Source: an uncultured Carnobacterium sp.
GTDB taxonomy: Bacteria; Bacillota; Bacilli; Lactobacillales; Aerococcaceae
DNA length: 14,044 nucleotides
Direction: 5' to 3'
Assembly: GCA_937923125.1 (NCBI GenBank)
Contig: CALALK010000218.1
Span: 1-14,044, forward strand
The notes under the pieces were generated by a model. It was not told the DNA's origin and searched no databases. It saw nothing but the letters and a program-made list of their open reading frames with translations. The first letter of the stretch is position 1; each line of letters opens with the position of its first letter. Shown here in pieces: positions 5,882 to 13,526 of the stretch. Position numbers and translations under genes: made by a program.

Positions 5882-7123
5882 TTAACGACGTTTACGAATC
5901 ATATCTAAAGGTTTCACTGGCTCAGATACTTTCATCTTGCAGATCATCATCGCATGAGGAGCTGCTTCGATTTCTTCGCCATTTTCATCCCACAATTGTG
6001 TTAATGCTTCTTCGTGGTGACGCATTCCTGGTCCGTAGAATTCGATATGGTCTCCAACTTTGAAGTTATTACGTTGTTGTACTGTTGCCATTTGAGTTTC
6101 TGGATCATACTCAAGTACTTGTCCAACGAAAGCATATTGAGGAATTTGACGGCGTGGGCCAAATAATTGCTCTTCTTCAGTTGGAATTTGGTAGTAGAAA
6201 CCAGTTGCTAACTCACGTTGCGCTGCTTTCCATAACTCGTCAATCCATTCTTGTTTACATACATAGTTATCTGGATCTTCGCAGTAAGAATCTACTGCAG
6301 CACGGTAAACGTTCGATACTGTTGAAACATAGTGGATTGATTTCATACGACCTTCAATCTTCAAGCTATCCACACCTGCTTCGATTAAGTCAGGTAAGTT
6401 TTGAAGCATTGATAAGTCAACGGCACTCATTGAGAATTTCTCTTCGATTCCTTCTTCGCCAGCACCGACCATATTCTTTTCACCGGCAAATGGCATATCG
6501 AATAGACCGTATTTCCAACGACAAGACTGCGCACATCCACCACGGTTAGCATCACGATGCACCATGTGGTTTGATAATACGCAACGGCCTGAATAAGAAA
6601 TACACATTGCACCGTGGATAAACGCTTCGATTTCTACATCCACTTTTTCTTGCATTTCTCTGATTTCATCCATTGATACTTCACGCGCTAACACGACACG
6701 CTCTAACCCTTCGTCTTTCCAGAAGTTTAGCGTTTCGTAGTTGGCTGCTGAAGATTGTGTTGATAAATGGATTGGTAATCCTGGCGCTTCTGAGGCACAA
6801 ATATCCATTAAGGCCATATCACTGATGATGGCCGCATCGATACCGATGTCACGAACCGTACGGAAGAATTCTCCCGCTCCTTTTTCGTCACCTTCGTGCG
6901 TAACCATGTTGGCTGCGATATAAACTTTTGCATTATGTGCATGGGCAAAATCAACGGCTTCTTTCATTTCTGCAAAGTCGAAGTTTCCTGCACGGCTACG
7001 AAGTCCGTACGCTTCCCCACCAAGGAAAACCGCATCGGCTCCGTACAAAATAGCTGTTTTTAATTTTTCAAGAGTACCCGCTGGAGCAAGTACTTCAGGT
7101 TTTTTCAATATTTTTCTTCCCAT
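5882..7123 (-). CDS. trhP2: U32-family tRNA 5-hydroxyuridine synthesis protein TrhP2 (YrrO-like)
   Basis: The 413-residue protein belongs to the U32 peptidase family. It starts with the TIM-barrel signature PEVLAPAGTLEKLKTAI (9-25), then GADAVFLGG (28-36), FIHGAMCISYSGRC (168-181) and SLKIEGRMKS in the middle. Four cysteines, C174, C181, C197 and C201, are spaced as in the family members that bind an iron-sulfur cluster. In Bacillus subtilis the paired U32 proteins YrrN and YrrO (TrhP1/TrhP2) are needed to hydroxylate uridine 34 of certain tRNAs, with prephenate as hydroxyl source. This gene and its upstream neighbour have the sizes and order of that pair. Older annotations call such proteins collagenase or PrtC-type protease, which I consider unlikely here. 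The start ATG has AGGAG upstream, and only 11 bases separate it from trhP1. Confidence 0.85.
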   Translation of the reverse strand: MGRKILKKPEVLAPAGTLEKLKTAILYGADAVFLGGEAYGLRSRAGNFDFAEMKEAVDFAHAHNAKVYIAANMVTHEGDEKGAGEFFRTVRDIGIDAAIISDMALMDICASEAPGLPIHLSTQSSAANYETLNFWKDEGLERVVLAREVSMDEIREMQEKVDVEIEAFIHGAMCISYSGRCVLSNHMVHRDANRGGCAQSCRWKYGLFDMPFAGEKNMVGAGEEGIEEKFSMSAVDLSMLQNLPDLIEAGVDSLKIEGRMKSIHYVSTVSNVYRAAVDSYCEDPDNYVCKQEWIDELWKAAQRELATGFYYQIPTEEEQLFGPRRQIPQYAFVGQVLEYDPETQMATVQQRNNFKVGDHIEFYGPGMRHHEEALTQLWDENGEEIEAAPHAMMICKMKVSEPVKPLDMIRKRR

Positions 7124-7134
7124 TTGACTCTCTC

Positions 7135-8055
7135 CTATTTCACATCTTCTGGATTTAATAAGTAAAATCCTGCTTCAAGGCCACGTACTTTTGGATGGTG
7201 TGCGCGCACTTGTAATTCAAGGCTAGCGCTCTTCTCTGGCGTCCATGTACCTGCTTCGATTTCATTACGAGCATTGACGAATAATTTCGCTACTTCCACG
7301 AAATCTTGACCTGGAGCTAACACTCCGTCTAATTTCCATTGTGGAATACCCATTTCTGTTAATTCTAACAAATAAGGCGCAAGAGACACGTCGTTATTCG
7401 CGAAAATATGCGTTCCGTTAATGTCTTCGTAGATGGAATAGTGAGAATCTTCATCGGCAGGTTCTGATACGAATAAACCGCGACGTTTTTCAACCGATTC
7501 TTTTTTCTCGATATAGTTAAAATAGTTATTTAACAGTGGGCGTTTTGAATGATGGATACAAGTCGCACCGTACACAAGAACTTCGATTGGAATTTCTACA
7601 CCTGCTGCCAAAATTTTCATTTCTTCACGAGGAATTTCACGCGCAATCACCGCACCAACGGCACCACGTTTTCCCCAGAAGTTGATTTGACGACTACTTG
7701 TTACTAAAACCGCTGCATCATAACGATACGGAATTGAGTACTCAGGGTTCTTCATAATTTGAACCACTCCTGGATCTCCTACCGCGATGTTATCAACACC
7801 GATTTCCTTTAAAAATGTTAAATACTCAGGTACAAGCGCAATTCCTTCATTATGGAAAATCGCGTTGACAGCAACGCTTGCTTTCTTTCCATATTGGTGC
7901 GCCAATTCCGTTAATTCTTTTTGTTCCTCACGTGTAAACGACATAGGAAGGCGAAGTCCGAATTGGTCTTCCCCAAAATAAATCGTGTCCACGCCCGCTT
8001 CAAGCAAGTCTTTTGCTTGTTGGATGGATTCAACTGTTGCAATCAGCTCTATCAT
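7135..8055 (-). CDS. trhP1: U32-family tRNA 5-hydroxyuridine synthesis protein TrhP1 (YrrN-like)
   Basis: The 306-residue protein is a short U32-family member. Recognisable blocks are GVDTIYFGEDQFGLR (21-35), VNAIFHNEG (63-71), VIAREIPREEM (136-146), LVYGATCIHHSKRPLLNNYF (160-179) and a late QWKLDGVLAP. Its size and its place in front of the longer U32 gene match B. subtilis YrrN, the partner of YrrO in prephenate-dependent tRNA hydroxylation. It keeps only the first of the four cluster cysteines of its partner (C166), so the iron-sulfur cluster probably belongs to TrhP2 and this subunit may be structural or substrate-binding. The start ATG at 8055 has an AAAGGGGG ribosome binding site. It is the first gene of the trhP1-trhP2-phnA run, just downstream of the mur operon terminator. 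No clear promoter was seen. Confidence 0.82.
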   Translation of the reverse strand: MIELIATVESIQQAKDLLEAGVDTIYFGEDQFGLRLPMSFTREEQKELTELAHQYGKKASVAVNAIFHNEGIALVPEYLTFLKEIGVDNIAVGDPGVVQIMKNPEYSIPYRYDAAVLVTSSRQINFWGKRGAVGAVIAREIPREEMKILAAGVEIPIEVLVYGATCIHHSKRPLLNNYFNYIEKKESVEKRRGLFVSEPADEDSHYSIYEDINGTHIFANNDVSLAPYLLELTEMGIPQWKLDGVLAPGQDFVEVAKLFVNARNEIEAGTWTPEKSASLELQVRAHHPKVRGLEAGFYLLNPEDVK

Positions 8056-8133
8056 CCAAAGGCCCCCTTTATTCCTATAAAATTTTTACTCATCTAGAGT
8101 ATCATAAAATGGCTTATTTTTCTAATGTTGTCT

Positions 8134-8177
8134 TGAAAAATGAACAATCCACCCTGCCAAAAGTGGCGGATGGATTG
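8134..8177 (-). terminator. terminator of the murQ-murP-mupG operon
   Basis: Bases 8145-8159 (caatccaccctgcca) pair with 8164-8177 (tggcggatggattg) with one bulge or mismatch in the middle, around a 4-nt loop. On the minus strand TTCATTTTTC follows. It is eight bases past the mupG stop codon and separates this operon from trhP1. Confidence 0.75.
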
Positions 8178-8184
8178 CTGTTTG

Positions 8185-9216
8185 TTATTCGACTTCTAAT
8201 TGAATGCCAAATCCTTCTGGCAAAGCAGTAAATACTGCAATCTCAGATGGAAGTAAGTGCCCGATGACATTTTGGCGAGCGTCCGAAGGCAACTCAACTT
8301 TAGCGATTTCGATTTCGCCTTGGTAACGACCGTAACTAGCATTGGCTTGGTTGATTTCTCCAACGGTGCGGGTTGTTGTAGAAACCTCGCTTCCCAATAT
8401 AGCTGATCCACGAGTGCCGAGTACTCGGTACACAAAATCACTGACATCGATACGGTCATGAAGCACTTTACCTGTTAATGCTGCAGGCGCCTCTGCCTTT
8501 AGTGACACAAACCCTTCTTGGAATTCCTTCATGACTTTTTGTGTAGAGGCATTAATAAACGTATCCCCCACTAAAATCATATCCGTATGTGATGCAATCA
8601 ATTCGCAAATCGCCAATCGCGTATCTAACGTACGATGCGTTTCCACTGTTGGTAAGCCTTCATGAAGCGGCCCTCTTAAAGGTTCATCTCCTGGAATAAA
8701 TGCCAGCACTTTCACACCAAGCGCATGCAAATTTTGGTTAATCGTTGCAAATTTAGAAAGCGAAATTCCTGAATATACTTTTGGATAATAATTATGACAA
8801 GCGATGATTCGACGAGCAAATCCGAGTCGTTCCAACAGTTTGTATTCACGGTGCGTAAATGTTGAAGCATTCACAACCAGCGTAAACGCCTTGCCGCAAC
8901 GTTCAATAAACGCTTCGTCTCCAAATTCGTCCAGACGTAAGTACGATAGCCCTGCTTTTTTCAGAGCTGCTATGTTTTCTTTGGTAAGATCTTTATGGGC
9001 GATGTCTGGAATTAAATCCACCTCGTATGAACGAGCGAGCTCCACAAGACGTGTCATATCCGAGATTTCAAGCGGATGTTCTGGCAACTGAAAAGAAGTA
9101 AAAGCCACGGTTTGACGCGCGGCTTTCATTTCTTCTAATACTTGTGTAACGACTTGTTCACCAAGATTGATATAGATGGAGCGCCCAAAAGAAATGTTTG
9201 CTCTATTTGTTTCCAT
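8185..9216 (-). CDS. mupG: 6-phospho-N-acetylmuramidase MupG (DUF871)
   Basis: MupG cleaves intracellular MurNAc-6-phosphate-GlcNAc from the non-reducing end to MurNAc-6P and GlcNAc. This was shown for the Staphylococcus aureus protein of the DUF871 family. From the ATG at 9216 the protein has 343 residues: FGRSIYINLGEQ near the start, a TIM-barrel part with YLRLDEFGD (92-100), IIACHNYYPKVYSGIS (137-152) and FIPGDEPLRGPLHEGLPTVE (173-192), then a small C-terminal beta domain. There is no signal peptide, as expected for a cytosolic enzyme acting on a PTS product. It is the last gene of the murQ-murP-mupG operon and overlaps the murP stop by 14 bases. An in-frame ATG at 9240 (38-base overlap) is possible. 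Neither start has a strong ribosome binding site, so translation is probably coupled to murP. The neighbours support the function strongly. Confidence 0.87.
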   Translation of the reverse strand: METNRANISFGRSIYINLGEQVVTQVLEEMKAARQTVAFTSFQLPEHPLEISDMTRLVELARSYEVDLIPDIAHKDLTKENIAALKKAGLSYLRLDEFGDEAFIERCGKAFTLVVNASTFTHREYKLLERLGFARRIIACHNYYPKVYSGISLSKFATINQNLHALGVKVLAFIPGDEPLRGPLHEGLPTVETHRTLDTRLAICELIASHTDMILVGDTFINASTQKVMKEFQEGFVSLKAEAPAALTGKVLHDRIDVSDFVYRVLGTRGSAILGSEVSTTTRTVGEINQANASYGRYQGEIEIAKVELPSDARQNVIGHLLPSEIAVFTALPEGFGIQLEVE

Positions 9217-10630
9217 ATACTTCGTTAATACGATCCTCATCTACACCGAATAACCATGTGATAACAAATCCACCGATGTAAGCTCCAACCATTGCAGTTA
9301 GGAATAATGCTTGTGTTCCAGGAACCATAATTAAAGCACCGAATAATCCTGAAACCCCTTGAGATACAGTACCTAAGTGGAATAGAACAGCCAACATTCC
9401 TCCAAAACCTGAACCTAAGCAGGCTGTTAAGAATGGTTTTCCTAAAGGAAGTGTTACAGCGTACATCATTGGTTCCCCGATACCTAAGATACCAACTGGT
9501 AATGAGTCTCTTGTTAATTGTTTTAATTTTTTGTTCTTAGTCTTCAAGTATAATGCTAAACCTGCACCCACTTGTCCACCACCGGCCATCATTAAGATTG
9601 GTAATAGGTAGTTGATCCCTTGAGTTGGTCCTTCTGGATTGTTTAATAGAACGTGGATTGGAGTTAACGCTTGGTGTAAACCAACAGATACGATTGGTAA
9701 GAATCCAGCGGCTAAGATGTATCCACCAAAGATTCCTAATTGTTCATATACGAAGTTTAATACTGTATAAATACCTTGAGTTAACGCAGCACCAGCAGGT
9801 TGGATGATTAATACTGATAAGAATGCACCAATGATTAATGTTAATAATGGTGTTAAGAATGTCTTCAACATGGTTGGGATTACTTTATCAATAGCGCGTT
9901 CTAAGTAAGCTACTACAATCCCCATCATTAATGCGGCTAATAGACCACCAGCACCTGGGTTGAATGGTTTATCCGTAAATGGCATCAACACTTGACCAGC
10001 ATCTGTTTTTAAAAGAAGTGGCATTGTTGAAACCCCAAGTGACATACTTCCTGCGATTGCCCCAAGAATAGGAGTCCCTTTGAACTCACGAGCGGCATTG
10101 TACCCTACATATAAAGGTAAGAAGGCGAATAGCCCCCAGCCCATTGTACGGATGGCTTGATACCACCATTCAAAGTTATACGCATTTTTTGTTGTTACGT
10201 TAATAACGTTTGAAATACCGTTAATTAAACCAGCTGCGATAATCCCTGGTAATAATGGTACGAAAATGTTAGCGATGTGTTCCAAGAAACGTTGAACTGG
10301 TCCATTATGTTTTGCTTTATTTTCTTTTTTATTTTCTTTTGCTAAATCAGCTGCGTCTACTTCATCTACGCTACCTAATTCAATTCCAGTTAATTCCGCA
10401 AATTCGCGACCAACTTCAGTCACTTTACCAGGTCCTAAAACGATTTGAACCCCTTGTTCACGTTCTACAACTCCTAATACTGAATCCACGTCTTTTAATC
10501 CAGCGACATCCACTTTAGATGTATCCGCTACAGTCAGACGTAAGCGAGTCATACATGTAGCATTACTAACCACGTTTTCCTTTTGTCCGACTTTATTTAA
10601 AATTTCACTTGCTACTTTCTTTGCATCCAT
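9203..10630 (-). CDS. murP: PTS EIIBC for N-acetylmuramic acid or MurNAc-GlcNAc (MurP)
   Basis: The 475-residue membrane permease takes up MurNAc or its disaccharide and phosphorylates it at C6. Residues 1-82 are the EIIB domain, with the phosphocysteine C26 in NATCMTRLR. A charged Lys/Glu/Asp-rich linker (about 87-110) follows. Residues 111-475 are a hydrophobic EIIC domain with many membrane helices, GLHQALTPIH at 317-326 and the sugar-site signature GIGEPMMYAVTLPLG at 383-397. There is no EIIA domain, so it must borrow a glucose-type EIIA encoded elsewhere. Sequence alone places it in the glucose-glucoside superfamily. The MurNAc specificity comes mainly from its position between murQ and mupG. 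The start ATG has AAGGAGG about 9 bases upstream and lies 4 bases after the murQ stop, so the two are co-transcribed. Confidence 0.88.
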   Translation of the reverse strand: MDAKKVASEILNKVGQKENVVSNATCMTRLRLTVADTSKVDVAGLKDVDSVLGVVEREQGVQIVLGPGKVTEVGREFAELTGIELGSVDEVDAADLAKENKKENKAKHNGPVQRFLEHIANIFVPLLPGIIAAGLINGISNVINVTTKNAYNFEWWYQAIRTMGWGLFAFLPLYVGYNAAREFKGTPILGAIAGSMSLGVSTMPLLLKTDAGQVLMPFTDKPFNPGAGGLLAALMMGIVVAYLERAIDKVIPTMLKTFLTPLLTLIIGAFLSVLIIQPAGAALTQGIYTVLNFVYEQLGIFGGYILAAGFLPIVSVGLHQALTPIHVLLNNPEGPTQGINYLLPILMMAGGGQVGAGLALYLKTKNKKLKQLTRDSLPVGILGIGEPMMYAVTLPLGKPFLTACLGSGFGGMLAVLFHLGTVSQGVSGLFGALIMVPGTQALFLTAMVGAYIGGFVITWLFGVDEDRINEVYGNK

Positions 10631-10634
10631 TTTA

Positions 10635-11540
10635 TTAAGCCTCCTTATTTTTCATTGCCTTGACAATATTCATCTGATTTGCCTGAAGCAGTTGTTCTGC
10701 TTCTTTTGCCGAAATATGATGTATTTGAGAGATAATAGCGACTTTTAAATCAAAATCATTTTCCTCAAGAACACTTCTTGCATCTTCAGGAGAAAGATTT
10801 GTGATTTTAGAGAGAATATTGGTTGCTCGCTGTTTCAACTTTAGGTTCGTTGGTTGAACATCGACCATATATCCTTTGAAAATTTTCCCTACTTGAATCA
10901 TTGCAGTCGTTGTAATCATATTGAGAATGATTTTTTGAGCCGTACCTGCTTTCATTCGCGTAGATCCGGTAACCACTTCTGGCCCAGTAATCGCTTCGAT
11001 ACCAACCGAAGCAATGTTAGAAATTAAAGCATTTGGAGAATTGGAAATCGCACCTGTGAAACATCCAACCTCATTGGCATAGGCAAGTCCTGCTGCCACA
11101 TAAGGAGTACGTCCACTCGCGCTAATCCCGATGACTACATCCTCTTTGACTAAATCCAAGTCTCTTAGCTGTCTCTCGGCTAAGGTTTCGTCATCTTCGG
11201 CACCTTCAATGGCGTTTCGAAGAGCATAATCTCCACCCGCAATGATTCCCACTACCATCTCCGGCGATACACCGAATGTTGGAGGGCATTCGCTAGCGTC
11301 CAGAACACCAAGTCGACCAGAAGTCCCCGCGCCCAGATAAATCAATCGGCCTCCTTTCTCGAATGCTTGTACAACACCTGCTGTCACTTTTTCAATTTCT
11401 GGAATGCACTGTTCAATCGCATCGGTGATTTTTCTGTTTTCGTCATTCATATAACGTAAAATCTCACGAATCGACTGCGTTTCAATATCCTTACTTCTGT
11501 CATTAACTTGTTCCGTCATCAATTTTGAAATATCATCCAT
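10635..11540 (-). CDS. murQ: N-acetylmuramic acid 6-phosphate etherase MurQ
   Basis: MurQ removes the D-lactyl ether from MurNAc-6P, giving GlcNAc-6P and D-lactate. From the ATG at 11540 the protein has 301 residues. The SIS-domain signature YLGAGTSGRLGVLDASECPP (68-87) carries the family's catalytic Glu (E84). A second Glu, E115 in EGAEDD, is spaced 31 residues on, like the E83/E114 pair of Escherichia coli MurQ. The block VVTGSTRMKAGTAQK forms the phosphate site. The C-terminal part (about 250-298) is helical. I chose ATG 11540 because AGGAGG (11551-11556) sits at good distance; an in-frame GTG nine bases upstream is less likely. It is the first gene of the operon, reading away from murR, with its own promoter at 11603-11631. 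Confidence 0.95.
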   Translation of the reverse strand: MDDISKLMTEQVNDRSKDIETQSIREILRYMNDENRKITDAIEQCIPEIEKVTAGVVQAFEKGGRLIYLGAGTSGRLGVLDASECPPTFGVSPEMVVGIIAGGDYALRNAIEGAEDDETLAERQLRDLDLVKEDVVIGISASGRTPYVAAGLAYANEVGCFTGAISNSPNALISNIASVGIEAITGPEVVTGSTRMKAGTAQKIILNMITTTAMIQVGKIFKGYMVDVQPTNLKLKQRATNILSKITNLSPEDARSVLEENDFDLKVAIISQIHHISAKEAEQLLQANQMNIVKAMKNKEA

Positions 11541-11579
11541 TTTCTCCACCTCCTCTTAAAAATTCCACTAAAATTCATA

Positions 11580-11594
11580 ATGAAATCGTTTTTC
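11580..11594. promoter_or_regulatory. cre-like or MurR half-site at the murQ transcription start
   Basis: On the plus strand this reads ATGAAATCGTTTTTC, matching 13 of 15 positions of the cre pattern WTGNAANCGNWNNCW. It shares the 12-mer ATAATGAAATCG (11577-11588) with the site at 11638-11649. It also contains part of the small palindrome TTCAT-A-ATGAA (11574-11584). It overlaps the expected murQ start point (about 11596), a repressing position. Confidence 0.45.
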
Positions 11595-11602
11595 TTAAAC
11601 AT

Positions 11603-11631
11603 ATTATACACCGTTGTAAATTTTATTTCAA
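11603..11631 (-). promoter_or_regulatory. murQ operon promoter
   Basis: On the minus strand TTGAAA (11626-11631) and a perfect TATAAT (11603-11608) are separated by 17 bases. It points into murQ, and its spacer contains the -35 box of the opposing murR promoter. Confidence 0.85.
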
Positions 11632-11642
11632 TACTGTATAAT
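11614..11642 (+). promoter_or_regulatory. murR promoter
   Basis: TTGTAA (11614-11619) and a perfect TATAAT (11637-11642) are separated by 17 bases. The first in-frame ATG of the murR reading frame (11641) lies inside this -10 box, so it cannot be the start codon on transcripts from this promoter. Confidence 0.8.
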
Positions 11643-11647
11643 GAAAT
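11625..11647. promoter_or_regulatory. candidate MurR operator
   Basis: Inverted half-sites ATTTCA (11625-11630) and TGAAAT (11642-11647) flank a centre that contains ATAC-T-GTAT (11631-11639). The site covers both the -35 box of the murQ promoter and the -10 box of the murR promoter, so one bound regulator could control both directions. Assignment to MurR is inference from position and symmetry. Confidence 0.5.
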
Positions 11648-11655
11648 CGGAAACA
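11641..11655 (+). promoter_or_regulatory. cre site (CcpA) at the murR transcription start
   Basis: ATGAAATCGGAAACA matches the cre pattern WTGNAANCGNWNNCW at all 15 positions, and the stricter WTGNNARCGNWWWCA at 14 of 15. It overlaps the murR -10 box and start point, where CcpA binding usually represses. Its left part is shared with the candidate MurR operator. Confidence 0.55.
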
Positions 11656-11682
11656 ATATTTCTCGAAAAAGGTAGGGATTCT

Positions 11683-12486
11683 ATGAAGAAGTTTTTAACA
11701 GCAACAGATAAAAAAATTGAAGAATTCATCTCAAAACATTCAGATGTCGTGCTTTCTTCAAGCATTCATGTATTGGCAGATGAAATTGGGGTTTCGTCTT
11801 CTTCTATTAGTAAATATATTAAAAAAATTGGGTTCCGTTCTTACTCTCGATTCAAGGTGAATTTAGCACAACAAAACTCACAATCCATCGATGAACAAAT
11901 CGATAAAGACGACTCGATCAAAACCATTCAATCTAAATTAATTAAGACGGTTTCTCGTTCCTATGAAATGACGATTGAACTCATCGATGACGACACACTC
12001 GACCGCGTGATTGACTTACTCAAAAACGCGAACAAAATCTACACTTTTGGGGTCGGCGCTTCAGGTCTTGTCTGCAGCGATATTTACTTTAAACTAAGCC
12101 GTATCGGTAAAAATATCGTCTACCATACTGACTCACACATCCAACTCGCAAGCCTTAGCAATGCTACGGAAAAAGACTTAGTGATTGGTGTCAGCTACTC
12201 TGCCAACACAAGAGAAGTCAATGCAGCCTTTGAAATTGCTAAACAACGTGGCATCCCAACCGTATCGATTACTGGACAAGGTAACGGCAATCTAGACGCT
12301 CTCAGCACCTATTGCCTCAAAGTTCCTCGCCATGAAAAATCGATTCGTTCTGCAGCCATTACCAGTCGTAACGACTCGCTCTTCTTAGTCGACTTACTCT
12401 ACTTAGGTCTTCTTCAAAAAGACGAAAGCCGTGCTAACGACATTTTGGAAAGCAGCTACAAATTGACGCATCAGTTGAGAAAATAA
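11683..12486 (+). CDS. murR: MurR/RpiR-family transcriptional regulator
   Basis: The 267-residue protein has an N-terminal RpiR-type helix-turn-helix domain (1-77, with ADEIGVSSSSISKYIKKIGF at 32-51). A C-terminal SIS sugar-phosphate-binding domain follows (about 105-240, with FGVGASG and GVSYSANTREV). In E. coli the homologue represses murQP and responds to MurNAc-6P; in S. aureus the murR gene is linked to mupG, murQ and murP. Here it is transcribed divergently from murQ across a 142-base gap holding both promoters and candidate operators, so it most likely controls that operon and itself. I chose ATG 11683, preceded by GGTAGGG, because the earlier in-frame ATG (11641) lies within the promoter. 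A terminator follows at 12527-12551. Confidence 0.88.
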   Translation: MKKFLTATDKKIEEFISKHSDVVLSSSIHVLADEIGVSSSSISKYIKKIGFRSYSRFKVNLAQQNSQSIDEQIDKDDSIKTIQSKLIKTVSRSYEMTIELIDDDTLDRVIDLLKNANKIYTFGVGASGLVCSDIYFKLSRIGKNIVYHTDSHIQLASLSNATEKDLVIGVSYSANTREVNAAFEIAKQRGIPTVSITGQGNGNLDALSTYCLKVPRHEKSIRSAAITSRNDSLFLVDLLYLGLLQKDESRANDILESSYKLTHQLRK

Positions 12487-12526
12487 AAGAAATAAAACAA
12501 GTCCAATTTGGCCTTTTCATCTACTG

Positions 12527-12551
12527 AACCGCCCTTATTTGGGTGGTTTTT
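12527..12551 (+). terminator. rho-independent terminator of murR
   Basis: AACCGCCC (12527-12534) pairs with GGGTGGTT (12541-12548), eight pairs with one G-U, followed by a T-run. It separates murR from the downstream kinase, which therefore needs its own promoter. Confidence 0.85.
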
Positions 12552-12572
12552 CTATAGTTTTTAAAAACAAGA

Positions 12573-12622
12573 TTGAAGGAAATCTTGAATTCATTTACGA
12601 TAGTAATATATGCTGAAAGGAG
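12573..12622 (+). promoter_or_regulatory. probable promoter and RBS of the sugar kinase gene
   Basis: TTGAAG (12573-12578), 17 bases, TACGAT (12596-12601) is one reasonable promoter. TTGAAT (12585-12590), 18 bases, TATGCT (12609-12614) is another. The strong ribosome binding site AAAGGAG lies at 12616-12622. A palindrome TGAATTCA (12586-12593) in the promoter region could be part of an operator; this is not supported further. Confidence 0.5.
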
Positions 12623-12629
12623 TTTTACT

Positions 12630-13481
12630 ATGAAAATCGGAATTGACGGCGGAGGTACGAAGACAAAAGGAGTTTTATATAAAGAACAAGAAATCGTTGA
12701 TGAATGTATTGGAGAGATGGGGAATCCAATTGTAAACTTCGAGCTTGCAATATCAAATGTAGTACAAGTTATTAATCACTTACTCTCTAATAACAATCTC
12801 CACTATTCAGATATCAACTGTATTTCTATTGGTATGGCAGGCGCTAGCACCATCATTGACAAGCTCAAGTTAGCTTTTAACGAACAAATCAGTTGTCGTT
12901 TCGTAGTTGATTCTGATTTAAAAATGAGTCATGTTGCTACATTTAAAAACAATGATGGCAATCTATTCATCGCAGGTACAGGTTCTTCTCTTCTCTCAAG
13001 AAAAGATGGAGAATTTATTCAAAAAGGTGGTTGGGGTCACATTCTAGGCGATGAGGGTAGTGGATATTGGATTGGAAAACAAATTTTAAAAACGTATGTT
13101 GACTATCTAGATTATGCTGAATCTCCTTTAGATTTCTGCGAACTAGTTCCAGCATTAGAAGAACTCTTCCCTGATAGAAGCACTATTGTACAAACGGTCT
13201 ATTCAAAACCAAAAACAGAAGTTGCAAAACTTGCTAGCTTTTGCAGCATTTATGACGCCAATTACTTTTTACACACACTCGCTCAACAAGCAGGAAAAGA
13301 TATTGCAAAAGCTCTATTATCATGCAACAGTGAAACAATCATTCCTGTCGCTTTTGAAGGAAGTGTCGTTAAGAAAAATGCTACAGTACTGAATAGTTGT
13401 ATTTCTGTAATTGAGTCGTCCCAAAAACGTTTAAATATTATTCCCTCTAAATCAGCAACAGAAAGTGTCTTTTATTTATAA
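12630..13481 (+). CDS. BadF/BcrA-type ATPase-fold amino-sugar kinase, probably N-acetylglucosamine kinase
   Basis: The 283-residue protein has the ASKHA sugar-kinase fold. The first phosphate motif is IDGGGTKTKG (5-14), the second is FIAGTGSSLL (113-122), and the adenosine-side block is GGWGHILGDEGSGYWIG (133-149). A likely catalytic aspartate lies in VVDSD (92-96). The closing IPVAFEGSVVKKN block is typical of N-acetylglucosamine kinases of the BadF/BadG group. Related clostridial enzymes (MurK) phosphorylate both GlcNAc and MurNAc. Next to the mur operon the likely job is to phosphorylate GlcNAc released by MupG, or MurNAc that enters unphosphorylated. I chose ATG 12630, with AAAGGAG seven bases upstream; the reading frame extends further 5' but without a start signal. 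It is monocistronic and ends at the shared terminator. The exact substrate is not decided by sequence. Confidence 0.78.
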   Translation: MKIGIDGGGTKTKGVLYKEQEIVDECIGEMGNPIVNFELAISNVVQVINHLLSNNNLHYSDINCISIGMAGASTIIDKLKLAFNEQISCRFVVDSDLKMSHVATFKNNDGNLFIAGTGSSLLSRKDGEFIQKGGWGHILGDEGSGYWIGKQILKTYVDYLDYAESPLDFCELVPALEELFPDRSTIVQTVYSKPKTEVAKLASFCSIYDANYFLHTLAQQAGKDIAKALLSCNSETIIPVAFEGSVVKKNATVLNSCISVIESSQKRLNIIPSKSATESVFYL

Positions 13482-13485
13482 AAGC

Positions 13486-13522
13486 AAATGCCTATTGTGA
13501 AATCCACAATAGGCATTTTTTC
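13486..13522. terminator. bidirectional terminator between the kinase gene and anmK
   Basis: A perfect 14-bp stem (13486-13499 with 13505-13518) closes a 5-nt loop. A T-run follows on the plus strand (13516-13528 region). On the minus strand a shorter T-rich stretch follows. It sits between two convergent genes and probably serves both. Confidence 0.92.
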
Positions 13523-13526
13523 TTTT

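Noticed and set aside
6085..6549. 154-codon plus-strand frame
   Set aside because: It lies antisense inside the well-supported trhP2 gene and has no ribosome binding site or recognisable domain.
8196..8459. 87-codon minus-strand frame inside mupG
   Set aside because: It is an out-of-frame shadow in the mupG C-terminal region, with no start signal or domain.
10312..10518. Leu-rich plus-strand frame of 68 codons
   Set aside because: It is antisense to the EIIB-linker region of murP. The Leu/Gln-rich composition is a reading-frame artefact of the opposite coding strand.
11641..11682. 14-residue N-terminal extension of MurR from ATG 11641
   Set aside because: The ATG lies inside a perfect -10 box with a matching -35, so it would not be transcribed from that promoter. 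ATG 11683 fits the family N-terminus.
13186..13392. 68-codon plus-strand frame
   Set aside because: It is an out-of-frame shadow inside the sugar kinase gene.
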